Source: Adiantum capillus-veneris
Taxonomy: Eukaryota > Streptophyta > Polypodiopsida > Polypodiales > Pteridaceae
NCBI GenBank assembly: GCA_014529385.2
Contig: CM043942.1
Location: 747,001-811,000, forward strand
Length of the DNA stretch: 64,000 bases
Reading direction: 5' to 3'
Shown: one piece after another, positions 22,366 through 33,481 of the stretch
Position numbering within the stretch: position 1 is the first letter of the stretch
How the letters are laid out: every line of letters starts with the position of its first letter
Notes under the pieces: generated by a model
Seen by the model: only the letters and a program-made list of their open reading frames with translations
What the model was told of the DNA's origin: nothing
Database searches by the model: none
Made by a program: the position numbers and the translations under genes

Positions 22366-23675
22366 ATGGATGATGAGGAGTTTCTTTCTTCTTTGTCACC
22401 GCAGCAGAGACAGTGGTACGTGGAGCGTCATCGCTCTGGCGCATCATCGCGCGTTCCTACTCCATCCGCATCTCCCTCTCTTTTGGAGCATTCGGCGCGC
22501 TCCGAAGCTTCGGCGTCGACGAGACGAGCTTCACACTCGTCTAGACACCGGCGCTCTAGTGGTGGTGGTGGAGGTTGTTGTGGGGATTCCGCCGCCGATG
22601 CCTCCACACCGCCTCATGTTCGACGAGGCTCTTTACCCTCCCCTTCTTTGCCCGCTCCCACACCAGCCACAGCATCACCATCTACGCCAGGTTTTGAGCG
22701 GCTGACTGTTCCTAGCAGCTACACACCTCTACCTACTCCGCCAAGAGCCACCCCACTCGACACTCCTCGCTTCGGGGCCCAAATGCCGGTGGAGACACCT
22801 GACGTCCGTACCCCCATCGACACGCCGCTAGAGACCCCTGCCGGGACATCCACGTTCATGCGTCACCGGCCAGAGGGCTTGCCTTACTCCGTCGACTTCA
22901 GCGGCGGCATCATCATGGATGATGACGGCAAGAAGGTGATCTCGCGCATGCGTGGTGTTTGCTCTCAGCTGTTTAGACACTACATACTAAACAAATGGAG
23001 TGAAGTACCAAGTGATTTATAAAACAGAGTCATCAGCATACTTCATGATGAGTTTCCCGTTCCAACACGGGATCAGCGCTTCAATGAAGACCTGATGAAG
23101 ATTCGAATGCGCGAATACTGCAAACACAAGCGTTCTGAAGTGCAAAAAGCAATCAAGCATGGGTGGAATGGGCCAGATTGGCTGGCCAAAGAAGATTGGA
23201 CGAATGCGAAGAAAGCAGCACGCGAGAATCTCGACAAGTGGAAGCAACAAAAGGATCCAGCCAGAGCGCGAGTAGAGGCAGGGAGCTCGCACCACTTGGG
23301 GAGCGGTGGATGTGCATCATTTGAGGCCGATTTTGTAAGTGTTTTCGCATTGCTCTTTATGTTCGATAGTTTAGGGTTTATGAGTTTTTTAATTCTAACA
23401 TAATGAAATCTTTGTATGTTTTGACAGTGGTCGATGACAGCACGTGATCCCACATTGTACGAGCGCGAGTACGCAGGCAGAAAGGCCTTAAACGCCCTGA
23501 TGGACATTCTCAGTTCTCGCGGCGGCATGGTTAGTATTAGGGTTTACTCTTTTCTATTTTTTTTATTGTTTTATAAATGTCGTTATATGTTTATACTTAC
23601 TGAAAGCTGTCTTATTGTCTTTTTTTGCAGAATCCGACAGATACGCCGCTTGGACGCGATGAGACGTCTGACTAG
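22366..23675 (+). pseudogene. CACTA second gene, Transposase_24-like (TNPA-type), three exons
   Basis: The start at 22366 (MDDEEFLSSLSPQQRQW) opens a serine- and proline-rich N-terminal half, as usual in these proteins. Exons are 22366-23334, 23428-23529 and 23631-23675, with GT/AG junctions. Exon 1 holds the conserved helical block (HYILNKWSEVP, then after a TAA at 23020-23022 ILHDEFPVPTR and MREYCKHKRSEVQKAIKHGW) and the signature GSSHHLGSGGCASF. The end is NPTDTPLGRDETSD. In En/Spm, the second protein binds subterminal repeats; here that would be the GCGTCGCTA motifs. The single stop breaks this copy. Confidence 0.75.
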
Positions 23676-23769
23676 ACGACGTCAGTTTAGCCGTAGCTAG
23701 ATAGCATTAGTTTAGGGTTTCTCATAGCTTATGTATCATGAGATGGATTTTATACGTCTTTTTGAACCA

Positions 23770-23935
23770 TGTATATTATTACATTTGTCACCGCAGTTCA
23801 TTTTGCCAATCAATTCTTTATGCCTATGATGTTGTACAATTGTCATTATTACATTTGCCAATCAATTCATTTTGCCTATGATGTGTACAATTGTCAATTT
23901 TACGCTTGTCAATTTTGCAAACAATGCATCTTGTG
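23770..23935. repeat. Imperfect tandem repeat after the second CACTA gene
   Basis: Two to three diverged copies of a ~60-bp unit (TTACATTTG(T/C)CA..., CAATTCATTTTGCC, TATGATG...TACAATTGTCA) lie between the gene end and the subterminal motif region. No coding meaning. Confidence 0.6.
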
Positions 23936-24049
23936 GGTGACTATTTTGGGTCTATTATCTACCCTTGCACTTTTTTTAAAAAGTGAATCAAGTACAATAT
24001 GGTTGATGGGTGGCAGGGCATTCAATGCCCTGTCACCAAAAAAAATTTC

Positions 24050-24302
24050 TCTCGGGCGTCGCTATTTATGGCTCTGTAGCGTCGCTATGAGCGTCGCTGT
24101 AGACTTCTGTGTAAACGTCGCTATAAGCGTCGCTATGAGCATCGCTATATAGCGACGCTCGTAGCGACGCATATAGCGACGGTTATAGCGACGCTCTCGT
24201 AGCGACGCTATTAGCAACGGTTTTAGCGACGCCGGGGGTTATAAAAACCTATTGTATTTCCGTCGCTAACAGCGTCACAAGAGCACACAACCTCTTGTAG
24301 TG
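24050..24302. repeat. CACTA right subterminal motif array and terminal inverted repeat
   Basis: More than ten copies of GCGTCGCTA or its reverse complement TAGCGACGC, some with one change, fill 24054-24285 in both orientations. The terminal inverted repeat CCTCTTGTAGTG closes the element at 24302. The same motif occurs at the left end near 14510-14592. Confidence 0.85.
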
Positions 24303-24398
24303 ATTCCCAATACAAAGCTTGGAAAAACACTAGCAATTATTTTGCACATGTTGCATCACCTGTTGGATTATCCATAGATTGGCTCAAATGAATACATG
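24303..24398 (+). other. Short stretch of the old target DNA between two insertions
   Basis: It begins with the CACTA target duplication ATT and ends with ACATG, the target duplication of gypsy 1 (24394-24398). It is the continuation of the sequence left of 14489. Coding content is not recognisable. Confidence 0.6.
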
Positions 24399-26263
24399 CG
24401 TAATGGAAATGGCTCGGGGGTTCACCGTCCAATACCCCCTTATATAACGTGCATTCAAGGGGTATTAACATGTCTGAATAAAAAAAATGACCCCTTATTT
24501 CTAGAATTGAATATAAAAATCCCTTATTTCAATGTATCTTTGTTAAATTGCCTAAAATTTTTGCAATTTAATACCCCTCCTTTTCAACTCACGTTATATT
24601 AACATGATTACAGTGCACCCCCCAAGGGAAATGGCCGATTAGCTTTGAGAGTAGCGGAAAATAGAGGAGGTACTTTTGTGAAATTACTTTGTGAGCATAG
24701 AGGGTGAACTTAATTGATGATAGCAACATAAACATAGAATTTAGTTAACTTGGCATGAACAATACTTTTGCAAGAGAGAGAGTTTAGAGAACATGAAAAC
24801 AATTGAGGACCAGATTTATGTGGATCCAGTCTCCTCTCTAATAGGCATTTGTATTATAGGTTCTCCCATTAAGAGAGACTTGGTACAATACAATCTTTGT
24901 GTTCCTTGTGACCTAGGTGATATAATGAAGATGGAAAGCTTCATGCATCATGAGCATAACATAAACTTTATAGAAATCATTAACTACCCCAAGCCTCAGT
25001 CCCAAGGCCTCAAACACCTTCGAAGGTGGAGAGAGCTAGTGGGGAATGAGGGTAGGGAAGAGGAAGAAGAAACATTTCATAGGAGAAAGGATTAGTTCCT
25101 CACTTAACATCACTCTTCTTGCTACCATACATAATAGCATAGTAATGAAGATGGAGAAGATGGCAAGCTTAAGCATTGAAACATGTCTCTTGGTTGGATT
25201 TGCATTCCATAGCCAAAAGTGTTGTTGTAGGCTCTAAACTTCTCTACTAGCTTGGAGAAGGAGATGGAGCTCTTGCACTTTTCACTTCACACAATGAGAG
25301 TGTGTGAGAGTGTGTGAGAGTGTGTGTGTGTGTGTGAGTGTCTGTGGGAGAGTATATCCCCCAAGCATGCCCCTAGCTTCCTTGGTCAACCCCCCCTTGT
25401 AGCTCATGTTGAAGCTCATTGGAACCCTGCAAGACTGATAAATCACATGCAGGATGCATCACAAGCAGCAAGGGTAGTCTTGAGACAAGTTTTCCCCTTT
25501 CCCCTTTCAGAGAGAGCACTTGATAAATGCAAAAACAATTAATCAAGTCCACTAAATTATCATTGGACCCCTTGGAAGGCCAACCAATAGGCGTTAGGCA
25601 CACCATGAGGGCAACATGAGGAGGAGCTTGACAAGTGTCCCTTTTGCTTTCTTTGTACCGAGCTTGCCTTGTGTGAGGGTGTGTGTGTTCTCTCTCATCC
25701 CCCTAGCTTTAGGTATCGCCCTCTCTCTTATAGGGATGGGATTTGACTTTTTGGATACCTTACCCCAAGAACCTTAGTCAGCAAGCATGATAAAGCACCT
25801 TAGGCCTGGGTAGTGTTCCCACAAGCACCTTAGACTCTCTAGTCGGCAAGCACGATAAGCACCTCAAGCATCTTAGTCATCAGGAACGACAAGCACCTCA
25901 AGCACTTTATTCATCAAGCACCACAAGCACCTTAGTCAGCAAGCACGACAAGCACCTCAAGCTTGGGCCAGGTTCCCACCTCAAGCTCAGCCCTAGCTTA
26001 CCTAAGGTCAACGGACCTTTTAACACTTACCTTTGGAGGTCTTTAATGAAGCTAACCCTAAGGTATTTAAGCTCCATTAGCTAGCCTTGATCTTTAACAT
26101 ACCATCTCTCATTTGGACACCTTTACTATTGGCTCCGTGTTGAGATAGATCTGAAAGCACATGTCTATATTCTGACCCTTGTTTTTGTTTATTCTCCTAC
26201 ATTAAATGATCATTTTAATATGAGAAAATCATTTGGGTTGATTAGATATTAGATTTTATGACA
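24399..26263 (-). mobile_element. Gypsy 1 3' LTR, carrying a MITE
   Basis: On the minus strand the LTR starts TGTCATAAAATCTAATATC at 26263, right after the polypurine tract, and ends at about 24399. It contains the MITE at 24413-24626 near its end. Without the MITE it is about 1.64 kb, like the 5' copy. The stretch 25640-25990 is rich in CAAGCACCTTAGTCA-type short repeats. A (GT)n tract lies near 25298-25340. Confidence 0.85.
24413..24626. mobile_element. MITE copy 2 with perfect 8-bp duplication GGAAATGG
   Basis: Starts CTCGGGGGTTCAC and ends GTGCACCCCCCAAG. GGAAATGG flanks it on both sides (24405-24412, 24627-24634). The other LTR of gypsy 1 has the empty site (AATGGAAATGGCC at about 31807-31819), which proves insertion. 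The ends and internal text match the MITE at 10499-10756 in reverse orientation. Confidence 0.9.
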
Positions 26264-26655
26264 TTACCTCTCTCTTGAAATCATATTCGTCCTCGACTAT
26301 GCGGTAGAAGAGATAAAGCCTTAGTCATTAGTCAATCTTGCTTAGCGGGTAGAGGATCCCTTTTTACCCTAAGACATCTTTCCAAAATGGATGACTCATT
26401 GAGTTGGTTCTTGGGAGACATAGCTTCCGCAAGCATGTCTGCTCTTTAGTCCATTTCATTCTCCCAAAGTAAAGTGATAAATTCTGCTCGGTGTTTGAGA
26501 GACGTCTCATCACAAACGTGATTCTAAGCATGCATACTATTAAAATTTGTGCACAATAAAAAGAGAAATAGTCTTATAAGACAAAAACATTGGTCATTCA
26601 AAAGAAATTTGTAAATTTTCTTACTTTAATGTAGATTTGTAAGCATTGACAAGGT
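26264..26655 (-). other. Gypsy 1 3' untranslated region and polypurine tract
   Basis: On the minus strand GATTTCAAGAGAGAGGTAA (about 26264-26282) directly precedes the 3' LTR and is the polypurine tract. It is identical to the one in gypsy 2 (40411-40429). The rest is non-coding. Confidence 0.75.
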
Positions 26656-26930
26656 TCATACTATCCTTAAGTTGTATTCCTTGCATCCATCTAGCATATT
26701 CAAAAGGATAACTTTTGAACTTAATAAGATATCATCGGATAATCTTACCATGTCGTAGTACCTTGTCTTCATGCCGAAGGATAGCTTCGGGTTGTAGCAC
26801 ATCTTCTTGGTCTTCAATTTTGGGAGGGTCTTCAATAATTGGTTCACTTGGTGACTCTCCTTTGTAGGGCTTAAGTAGGCTCACAAGAAAAGAATTGTGT
26901 ATGAGCCAATGGTTGAGCCATCTCATTCAT
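26656..26930 (-). pseudogene. Gypsy 1 chromodomain and end of pol
   Basis: Two overlapping frames together read SLLKPYKGESPSEP, then LQPEAILRHEDKV and YLIKFKSYPFEYARWMQG. This follows the chromodomain pattern of chromoviruses (PE-x-I-L..., YLVKWKGYP, W), so the element belongs to the chromovirus branch of Ty3/gypsy. The domain would target integration to modified histones. A frame change splits it. Confidence 0.7.
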
Positions 26931-27019
26931 GGGCTTCAAGGTTTGGAAAGGACCATAGTATCTTTTTGCTAGCTTAGCATAATACTTTTGATGGCCCATA
27001 GGATTTTTGCCGATCGTTT

Positions 27020-28086
27020 GCCTCAATCAAGCCTTGGGAAACTTAAATGACACCCAATCATTTTCTTTGAACGTTAAGGCCCTTTTGTGCTTATCAACAA
27101 TAGCTTTTTGTCTTTGTTGAGAGATAGATATAGCCTCCTTGATCTTTTGAAAATATTCTTGTAGGTCACGGCTATACTCATCGGGCGAAGATCTTCCCAT
27201 GTACTTTAAGTAGCAAGGGACTTTTAGGTCTTCCCTCAATTATTTCAAAAGATGATTTTCCCATAGAAGTATGCATAGTATAATTGTAGGCATACTCTAC
27301 AAGAGGTAAGTATTTTTTCCATTGTGGGCGTTGATCTACTTCGGTAACATAAGTCTTTAGTAGATGGAGTATTGTAAGATTGGTTATCTCAGTTTGGCCA
27401 TCCATTTGTGGGTGATAGGCCAAAATGAAATTCAATCTTGTTCCTAGATTTTCAAAGAGAACTTTCCAAAAGTTACTGGTCATTCTAGGATCTCTATCTA
27501 GCATGATGGATGTTGGCAATCCATGGTGTTTGAAAATCTATGATATGAGGAGAGTTGCCATTTGGTGTGCCTTAATAGTCTTTTTTATAGGAATAAAGTG
27601 TGCTTGCTTGCTAAACATGTCAACTATTGTCCATATTCCCGTATTCCCATGGATAGACTTGGGTAATCCAAAGATGAAATCCATGGATATACTCTCCCAT
27701 GGTGAATTTTGGATAGGCAATGACTGGAGTAATCATGGTTTCTTCCGTCTATCATACTTGGTCTTTTGGCATTCCACACATTTTGAAACATACTCTTGTA
27801 TGTCCACTTTCATGGTAGGCCAATAGAAATACTTCTCTACTCCTCGAAGAGTAGGTTGAATGCCTCTATGCCCTGCATAGGGAGGAGCATGGGATTCATA
27901 CATGACTTTCTCAGAAAGGGAGTGGGTAACGCATAGCCTATTGTTGTGGAGAAGATAACCATCCTGCAAGGTGAATGGTTCCTCTTTCTTCTTCAAAGCA
28001 AGGGCTGACTTTATGTCTCTATAGTCAAGGTTAGTAGCATACTCATCTATCATAGAAGATAGATCATTGTGAGTAGCTATAGACAC
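27020..28086 (-). pseudogene. Gypsy 1 integrase
   Basis: Three frame pieces cover the integrase. The zinc-binding N-terminus has HRGIQPTLRGVEKYFYWP and CVECQKTK. The core has MDFIFGLPKS (first Asp), IMLDRDPRMTSNFWK (second Asp region) and YHPQMDGQTEI (Glu). The C-terminal part follows with KRALTFKENDWVSFKFPKA. Breaks near 27530 and 27725 disrupt it. Confidence 0.85.
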
Positions 28087-29380
28087 TGCATTAACTTTTG
28101 GTCGTCATGAAAGTGCAAGGGCTCTTTGATTATACTTGTTGCAATGTGAGCAATATGGAAATTAAATTGCAAAAGAAAATTTTCCCACCTTATTTGTTTG
28201 TCAAAAAGCTTGGTTTGCGTCATGAAGTACTTGAGACTTTGTTGGTCTATTTGTAAAATGAATGGAGTCCCCAATAAATAGTGCTCCCATGTGTCTAGGG
28301 CATGTAGAACAGCTAAAAGCTCTTTCTCATAAATGCCCAAGACTCGTTCATCCATATTGGGCCTTCAGATCTTATATGTTATGGCATGCCCTTCTTGAAG
28401 CAAGACTGCTCCAAGGCAATCACCACAAGCATCACATTGGACCTCAAATGGCTTTGAGAGATCCGAAATCATGAGGATTGGTTGGGAGGTATACTTCTCT
28501 TTGAGCTTGTCAAAATCATTTTGCTCCTTAGTAGTCCATAAATACTTAATGTTCTTCTTTGTTAGGTCATGTAATGGTCTTGCTATTTGAGAGAATTTCT
28601 TTTATGAATCATCTATACTATGCACACATACCAATAAATCTTCTTTGCTCATGTAGATTCCTTGGATTAGGCCATGCTTTTATTACCTCTAGCTTTGATG
28701 GATCCATCCAGATGCCATCTTGAGGGAGAGATAATATGACCTAAGTATTTAATCTCTTGGAGGAAAAATTTGCTTTTCTTTTGGTTGAGAAAAAGCTTGT
28801 TCTCCCTCAATGCTTGAAAAATCACTTGGAGATGTTGCTTATGTTCCTCCAAGGACTTGGAGTAGATGATGATATCATCAAAGAACACTCCAGTGAATTT
28901 GTGGTAGGGTCTAAATATTTTCTCCATTAATTGATTGAACGTGGAAGGTGCATTAGTCAAGCCAAAAGGCATGACTAGATATTCATAAAGACCAAACATT
29001 GTGCGAAACGTGGTCTTTAGGATATCTTCATCCACTATCCTTATTTGATGATAGCCACTTTTAAGGTCAATCCTACTGAAGTAGGTAGAGCCTTGTAGCT
29101 TATAAAACAGATTTTCTACTTGAGGCATGGGAAATCTATTTTTGATAGTGATACGATTTAGTGCTAGATAGTCCACACACATACGGTATGTACCATCTTT
29201 CTTTTGCACTAAAAGGGGACTGGGGAACAAAAGGAAGAGGAGCTAGGACTCACCATCCTTTTGTCAACCAATTCTTGTACTTGCCTCATGATCTCCTCTT
29301 GTTGAGCTTGAGAAACTTGATAAGGAGGCTTGTTAGGCGGTGAGCTTCCTGGTAGGAGCTCCATTCAATGGTCATCATCC
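28087..29380 (-). pseudogene. Gypsy 1 reverse transcriptase and RNase H
   Basis: Reverse transcriptase begins near 29380 and reads [46 protein letters not shown] and the catalytic box FFDDIIIYS. After 28667 the frame breaks. RNase H is seen as EKELLAVLHALDTWEHYL and LQIDQQSLKYF around 28260-28330. The catalytic box has FFDD instead of the more common YxDD; the same box occurs in gypsy 2. Confidence 0.85.
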
Positions 29381-29473
29381 CCTCGTTCTAAAGGCAATTG
29401 CATAGTGATATCATCAATGAGAATCCTTTTAGAAAATTAGACCAGTCTAACTCTTCTTGATTCCTACCATTTA

Positions 29474-29955
29474 CTACTGAGGAACATTAGGATCTTTTAG
29501 GGACTCTTTGACAAAAATCATGTACGCAGAAACTGAGCTCTTCATTGATTTGTCAAAAGCAGGAGGATTTACAAGTGGTATAGTACGACCAAACTCACTA
29601 GCATCTATATACATTTTTTCTCCCCTGTAGGTGAAGTAGATTCTCCTTTCAAGGAACTTCATGTTGGCAGCCATGCAGTTGAACCATGGTGCCCCTAGGA
29701 TAGCATCCTCATGTTGGAGAACAGATATGAAAAATTCTTCTTTGTCGACATAGATTTGAACATGGAGCCTCAAGTTCCGAATCAAGGGAGTAACTGAGGC
29801 TCGTTGTCCCTTGAAAGCATTGTTGGCCATTACAGCGACTCCCATTTTGAAAGCTTGAATGCCCAACTTAGTGGCCAACTCCGTCGATATGAAGTTGTGA
29901 GTAGAGCCAAGGTCAAACAAGATGAAGGAATCATGCTCCCTTACCTTTCCCCAAG
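29474..29955 (-). pseudogene. Gypsy 1 protease
   Basis: The frame contains FDLGSTHNFIS, the active-site loop with Asp-Leu-Gly where most retropepsins have Asp-Ser/Thr-Gly, and ILGAPWFNCM, the second signature. Length about 150 residues fits the family. A short piece beyond it links to reverse transcriptase. Confidence 0.8.
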
Positions 29956-29995
29956 CATAGGAGAGAGGTGCACCCTTTGCAATGAGAATCCTCTT

Positions 29996-31388
29996 CTAGA
30001 GCTTCGATGGTGGAAGCTCTAGGAGTCTCATTGCAAGCATTTCTCTTGGGGAAAGAATGATATCCATGTCCTTTCTCCCCACACTTAAAGCATTTATGGT
30101 CCTTTCAAAAATCTTCAAGCTCTTTAGGAGAGAGTTTGTTTTTACCTTTGTAAACTCCCTTCTCCTTGGACCAATTCTTGTTGTTGTTGTTGTTGTTGGA
30201 ATTGCCTTTGGAAGAATTTTGGCCATTGGTTTTCCCCTTGGCATCAATTTTGTCTTTATTTTCCATGGGCTTGAAATTTCTTCTAGCCCCTTGTTGGAGG
30301 TTGATGCACGAAGCAACCATGGTTTGGTGGATTACTTTAGTGATAGAACTAGGATGTTGAGAGTTGACATACTCAGCCATCTCTTCAGGTAATCCCGCAC
30401 AAAGCTGCTGCTTCTACTCGGCAAAGTCTACCTTTTGGAAGACAGTAGCCTTGAGATGTAAATCCCAAAATTTGTCCACATATTTGTGAATAGATTCATG
30501 GGAATGAAGCTTCAAACTGCACCATTCGGTGAGCACTTTGTCCTTTGCATCACTTGCAAGGAATTGCTTCATGATGGAAACTCATATAGTTTTCCATGTC
30601 TTTGGGGGCTTCGTTGTTGCCACGAAGGTTAGCCCACCATTGACGAGCCAATTTTTGGAAATGAATAGCTACATGGTGTAACTTGGAGGACTCTGTGAAG
30701 CCCTCATCTCCAAAGGCCGCATCAAATTGTTGGATGAAGGCCAATACTTTGTCGATGATTACCAAAGGTGCCATCATAGGTGAGAAAAGAGATACTCTTT
30801 CCTCCCTCTTTGAACTTTTTGAGTTTTTGTGAACTTCCATGCAAGGTATGATTTGCGACATCCTCCCCTCTTGTATTCTCTAGGAGAATAGCCATAGCTT
30901 TCGTCGGAGGACGAGGAAGGTGAAGAAGAAGGAGAATAGGGTGACCTCTTTCTTGCCCTTTTCTTCCTTTATTCCCTCTCCTCCCTTTTGGAGTGATGAG
31001 GAGAAGGACTGTGGGTTGAACGTTTCCTCTTGGGAGGAGTTGGCAATCGTCTAGACCATTGTCTTCATGGAGACACATCTTCAAACGAACTTAAAGTTTC
31101 ATTACTTTCTTGATATTTGGATTCCTCCTCTCGTATGGGAGAGAGTCTTCTTTTCGGGGCCTCTTCAAGAGGTCTCCTAAGATCTCTCTCCTCTTGGAGA
31201 GGAAGGGAAATGCCGTAAGCGTGAAGTTGTTGAGAAACTTTGGCTTGCAAAGCAGGGTTGCCCATAGCTTGGTACAACCTAGTAACAAGTCTGAATTGAC
31301 AAACACGGGGGCATCATCATTAGCATCTTCATGTGCAAAATCAAAAGTTATCGATGTTCATTCTACTCTCTTGGTTATTTTCAGCCAT
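29996..31388 (-). pseudogene. Gypsy 1 gag
   Basis: A likely start is the ATG at 31386-31388 (MAENNQESRMNIDNF), followed by a one-base frame change. Later pieces show QAMGNPALQAKVSQQLHAYG, an Arg/Ser/Pro-rich linker, the capsid-like segment CSLKLHSHESIHKYVDKFWD and a zinc knuckle CFKCGEKGHGYHSF near 30060-30105, where the fourth ligand is Phe instead of Cys. Several stops and frameshifts. Confidence 0.75.
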
Positions 31389-31788
31389 GTTAACAAGATT
31401 TTGAGTACTTACTTAGTGTATGCTTTGGCAATTCAAAACCTTAGTTGCTACTTCCCTTAGCCTTTGAAAATTGGCACTTGAGTATCTACACCCATGGCTT
31501 GAAGTGGTTAATTATAGAGAGTAGTGGAGTGGGTCTAATATTGCAAAATTGTCGAGATCTAGCTCCTTTCAGACTTCTTATGGCTCAATAATGGTAAAGC
31601 CGTAGGCAAGTCTAAAAAAGACTCCATTATTAAGTCCAAAGCTCCCGAGGTGTGCACCATATCCAACATAGGGGTCTCAACAAAATCGATAATAGATCCC
31701 AGTCCCACTTACCCTAATATAAAAAATCAGCCCCACTTATAGGCTACTTAAGGACCTCTCTTCTTAAGCAAGAAAAGAGAAACCAAAT

Positions 31789-31800
31789 GCTCTAATACCA
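31789..31800 (-). other. Gypsy 1 primer binding site (initiator Met tRNA)
   Basis: The minus strand reads TGGTATTAGAGC directly next to the LTR end at 31801. This is one base from TGGTATCAGAGC, the usual site complementary to initiator Met tRNA. Confidence 0.85.
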
Positions 31801-31918
31801 TGATCTAATGGAAATGGCCTATTAGCATCAAGAGTAGCAAAAATTAGATAAGGTACTTTCGTGAAATTACTTTGTGAGCATAGAGGGGGAACTTAATTCA
31901 TGATAGAAACATAAGAAT
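31801..31918 (-). mobile_element. Gypsy 1 5' LTR, inner piece
   Basis: It matches the end of the 3' LTR (GAGTAGC, AATTACTTTGTGAGCATAGAGG). It stops at AGAAT (31914-31918), which is the left target duplication of gypsy 2; the right copy is AGCAT (44623-44627), one base different. Confidence 0.85.
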
Positions 31919-33468
31919 TTTCATAATAACTAATATCTAATTCTCCTAAATGATTTTCTCATGTTAAACTAATCATTTAATATGGGGAAGTGCCACGGGA
32001 GAAAAAGCTAGAATATTGGTTAAGCTGGCAGACCGCCGGCCACAGTAGGGATCCAAAGGAGGGAAAATAGGGATCCAAAGGGGAGGCCATCTGCAAAAGA
32101 CCAATGTGCAACAATGGGATTTAAAGACCCTAAGGTTCATCCCATTAAGACTTCCAAAATTCAAAGGTTATGTCCAAAGGTCAAACACTAGGAAAATTGG
32201 ATGCTTTGTGTGTGCTCAAAAAGTCTTCAAAGAATCCTACATAGGAGGGGGCGACCGCTGGAAGTAGGGGATGAGAGAGAAACACACACACACACACTCA
32301 CAAGCTCCTTTACACAAAGGGAATGAGGGACATATGTCAGCTCCCTAGCCTAGATGCCCATAAGGTGTACTCAAATCCTATTGGATGGCCATGGAGGTGG
32401 ATCAATGATAATTAGGCTAGAGTAAATCTAGTTTAATTAATTTAAAAACACTTAATAGAAGAACCAATAAGAATTAAGCTCTCTAGAAGACTATTGGCCA
32501 GTCTCCCAAAAGGTCCAATGAGCATTCAACAGCCCAATGGCTTGCTTGATTCCTATTGGCCAGGAGACAAAAGGGTCCGATGAGAGTTTAGTTGCATTAA
32601 TTAATTACCTAAATCTCTCACAAAATGGGAAAGGGGGACACATGTCATAAGGCTATCACTTATGGTGCTTAAATTTCATTGGCTAAGCTGGGAGAGGTCC
32701 AATGGGGTGAGAGCATGAGTATTTTGCATGAGGGGTTGACCAAGAGAGAGAGAGAGGGGGCTGAACTTTACAAGGCATGATTGCATACACACTCACACAA
32801 TCTCATGTGTGAAGCAAGAAGAAGCTGTCTCTCCTTATCAAGCTTTAATGGAAATCTTATCACCTACTCCAAGCTTGTGAGAAGGGAGGCCTAACAACTC
32901 TTGGCTTTGTGATGCAAATCCAACCAAGATCCAAGCTTCAATGCATGCTCATCTCCTCTACCATGCTGATTACTAAGCTAAGCTATGCTAGTATGAGTGA
33001 TTATGTGAGGAGATGTACATCTTTCTCGTACGACTAATCCTTCTTCCTCTTAATCTACTCTCATACCCAGCTAGCTCTCACCATCTTCGAAGGTGTGTGA
33101 GTTCTTGGGTGTGAGACCGTTAGAGAATTGATGTTGTGTTTAATAAGTGCTTTGCTAGTGCTTGAAGTTTCCATCTTCATTGCACTATCTAGTACTGAAG
33201 GAACACAAACAATTGTATTGTAATAATATCTCTCTTGATGGGAGAAACAATATCTCCATGTAAATGCGGTCCTCAACTGTTGTTAATAGCTTAATTTCTC
33301 TCTCTTTTGAAGTATTGTTCATGCTATCTAACTAGGTGTTATACTTTTTGTTGCTGTCTCCACCCAAGCACTCTTGTTATTCTCATTAGGAATCTATTCT
33401 AATGAAATGCTCACTATGTTCATGCTATTTTCCGCTACACACAAGTTACTAGGCCATTAAATGTTACA
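31919..33468 (+). mobile_element. Gypsy 2 5' LTR
   Basis: Begins TTTCATAATAACTAATATC (TGTCATAATAAC in the 3' copy) and ends AAATGTTACA. Length 1,550 bp, uninterrupted. By eye it is very similar to 40430-40547 plus 43154-44622. It contains a GA tract near 32741-32760. Confidence 0.88.
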
Positions 33469-33469
33469 T

Positions 33470-33481
33470 TGGTATTAGAGC
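33470..33481 (+). other. Gypsy 2 primer binding site (initiator Met tRNA)
   Basis: TGGTATTAGAGC lies one base after the 5' LTR. It is identical to the site in gypsy 1, including its difference from the usual TGGTATCAGAGC. Confidence 0.85.

Larger units (their letters stand above)
14489..24302 (+). mobile_element. CACTA (En/Spm) transposon, 9.8 kb, with perfect ATT duplications
   Basis: The left end is CACTACAAGAGG (14489-14500) and the right end is its exact reverse complement (24291-24302). The 3-bp target duplication is ATT on both sides (14486-14488 and 24303-24305). Subterminal regions are full of GCGTCGCTA motifs in both directions. Inside, from left to right, are microsatellites, a captured host gene fragment (15505-15865), a LINE insertion (16441-18311), a TNP2-type transposase gene (18378-22093) and a Transposase_24-like gene (22366-23675). 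Both element genes have nonsense codons, so this copy could move only if supplied with proteins in trans. Confidence 0.95.

Noticed and set aside
22349-22705. 118-codon frame overlapping the second CACTA gene
   Set aside because: It is in another frame of exon 1; the gene frame has the conserved Transposase_24-like blocks and splice sites.
25640-25990. Regular short repeats that could look like a CRISPR array
   Set aside because: The CAAGCACCTTAGTCA units are irregular, lack unique spacers, recur in the partner LTR (45640-45860), and the DNA is a plant genome.
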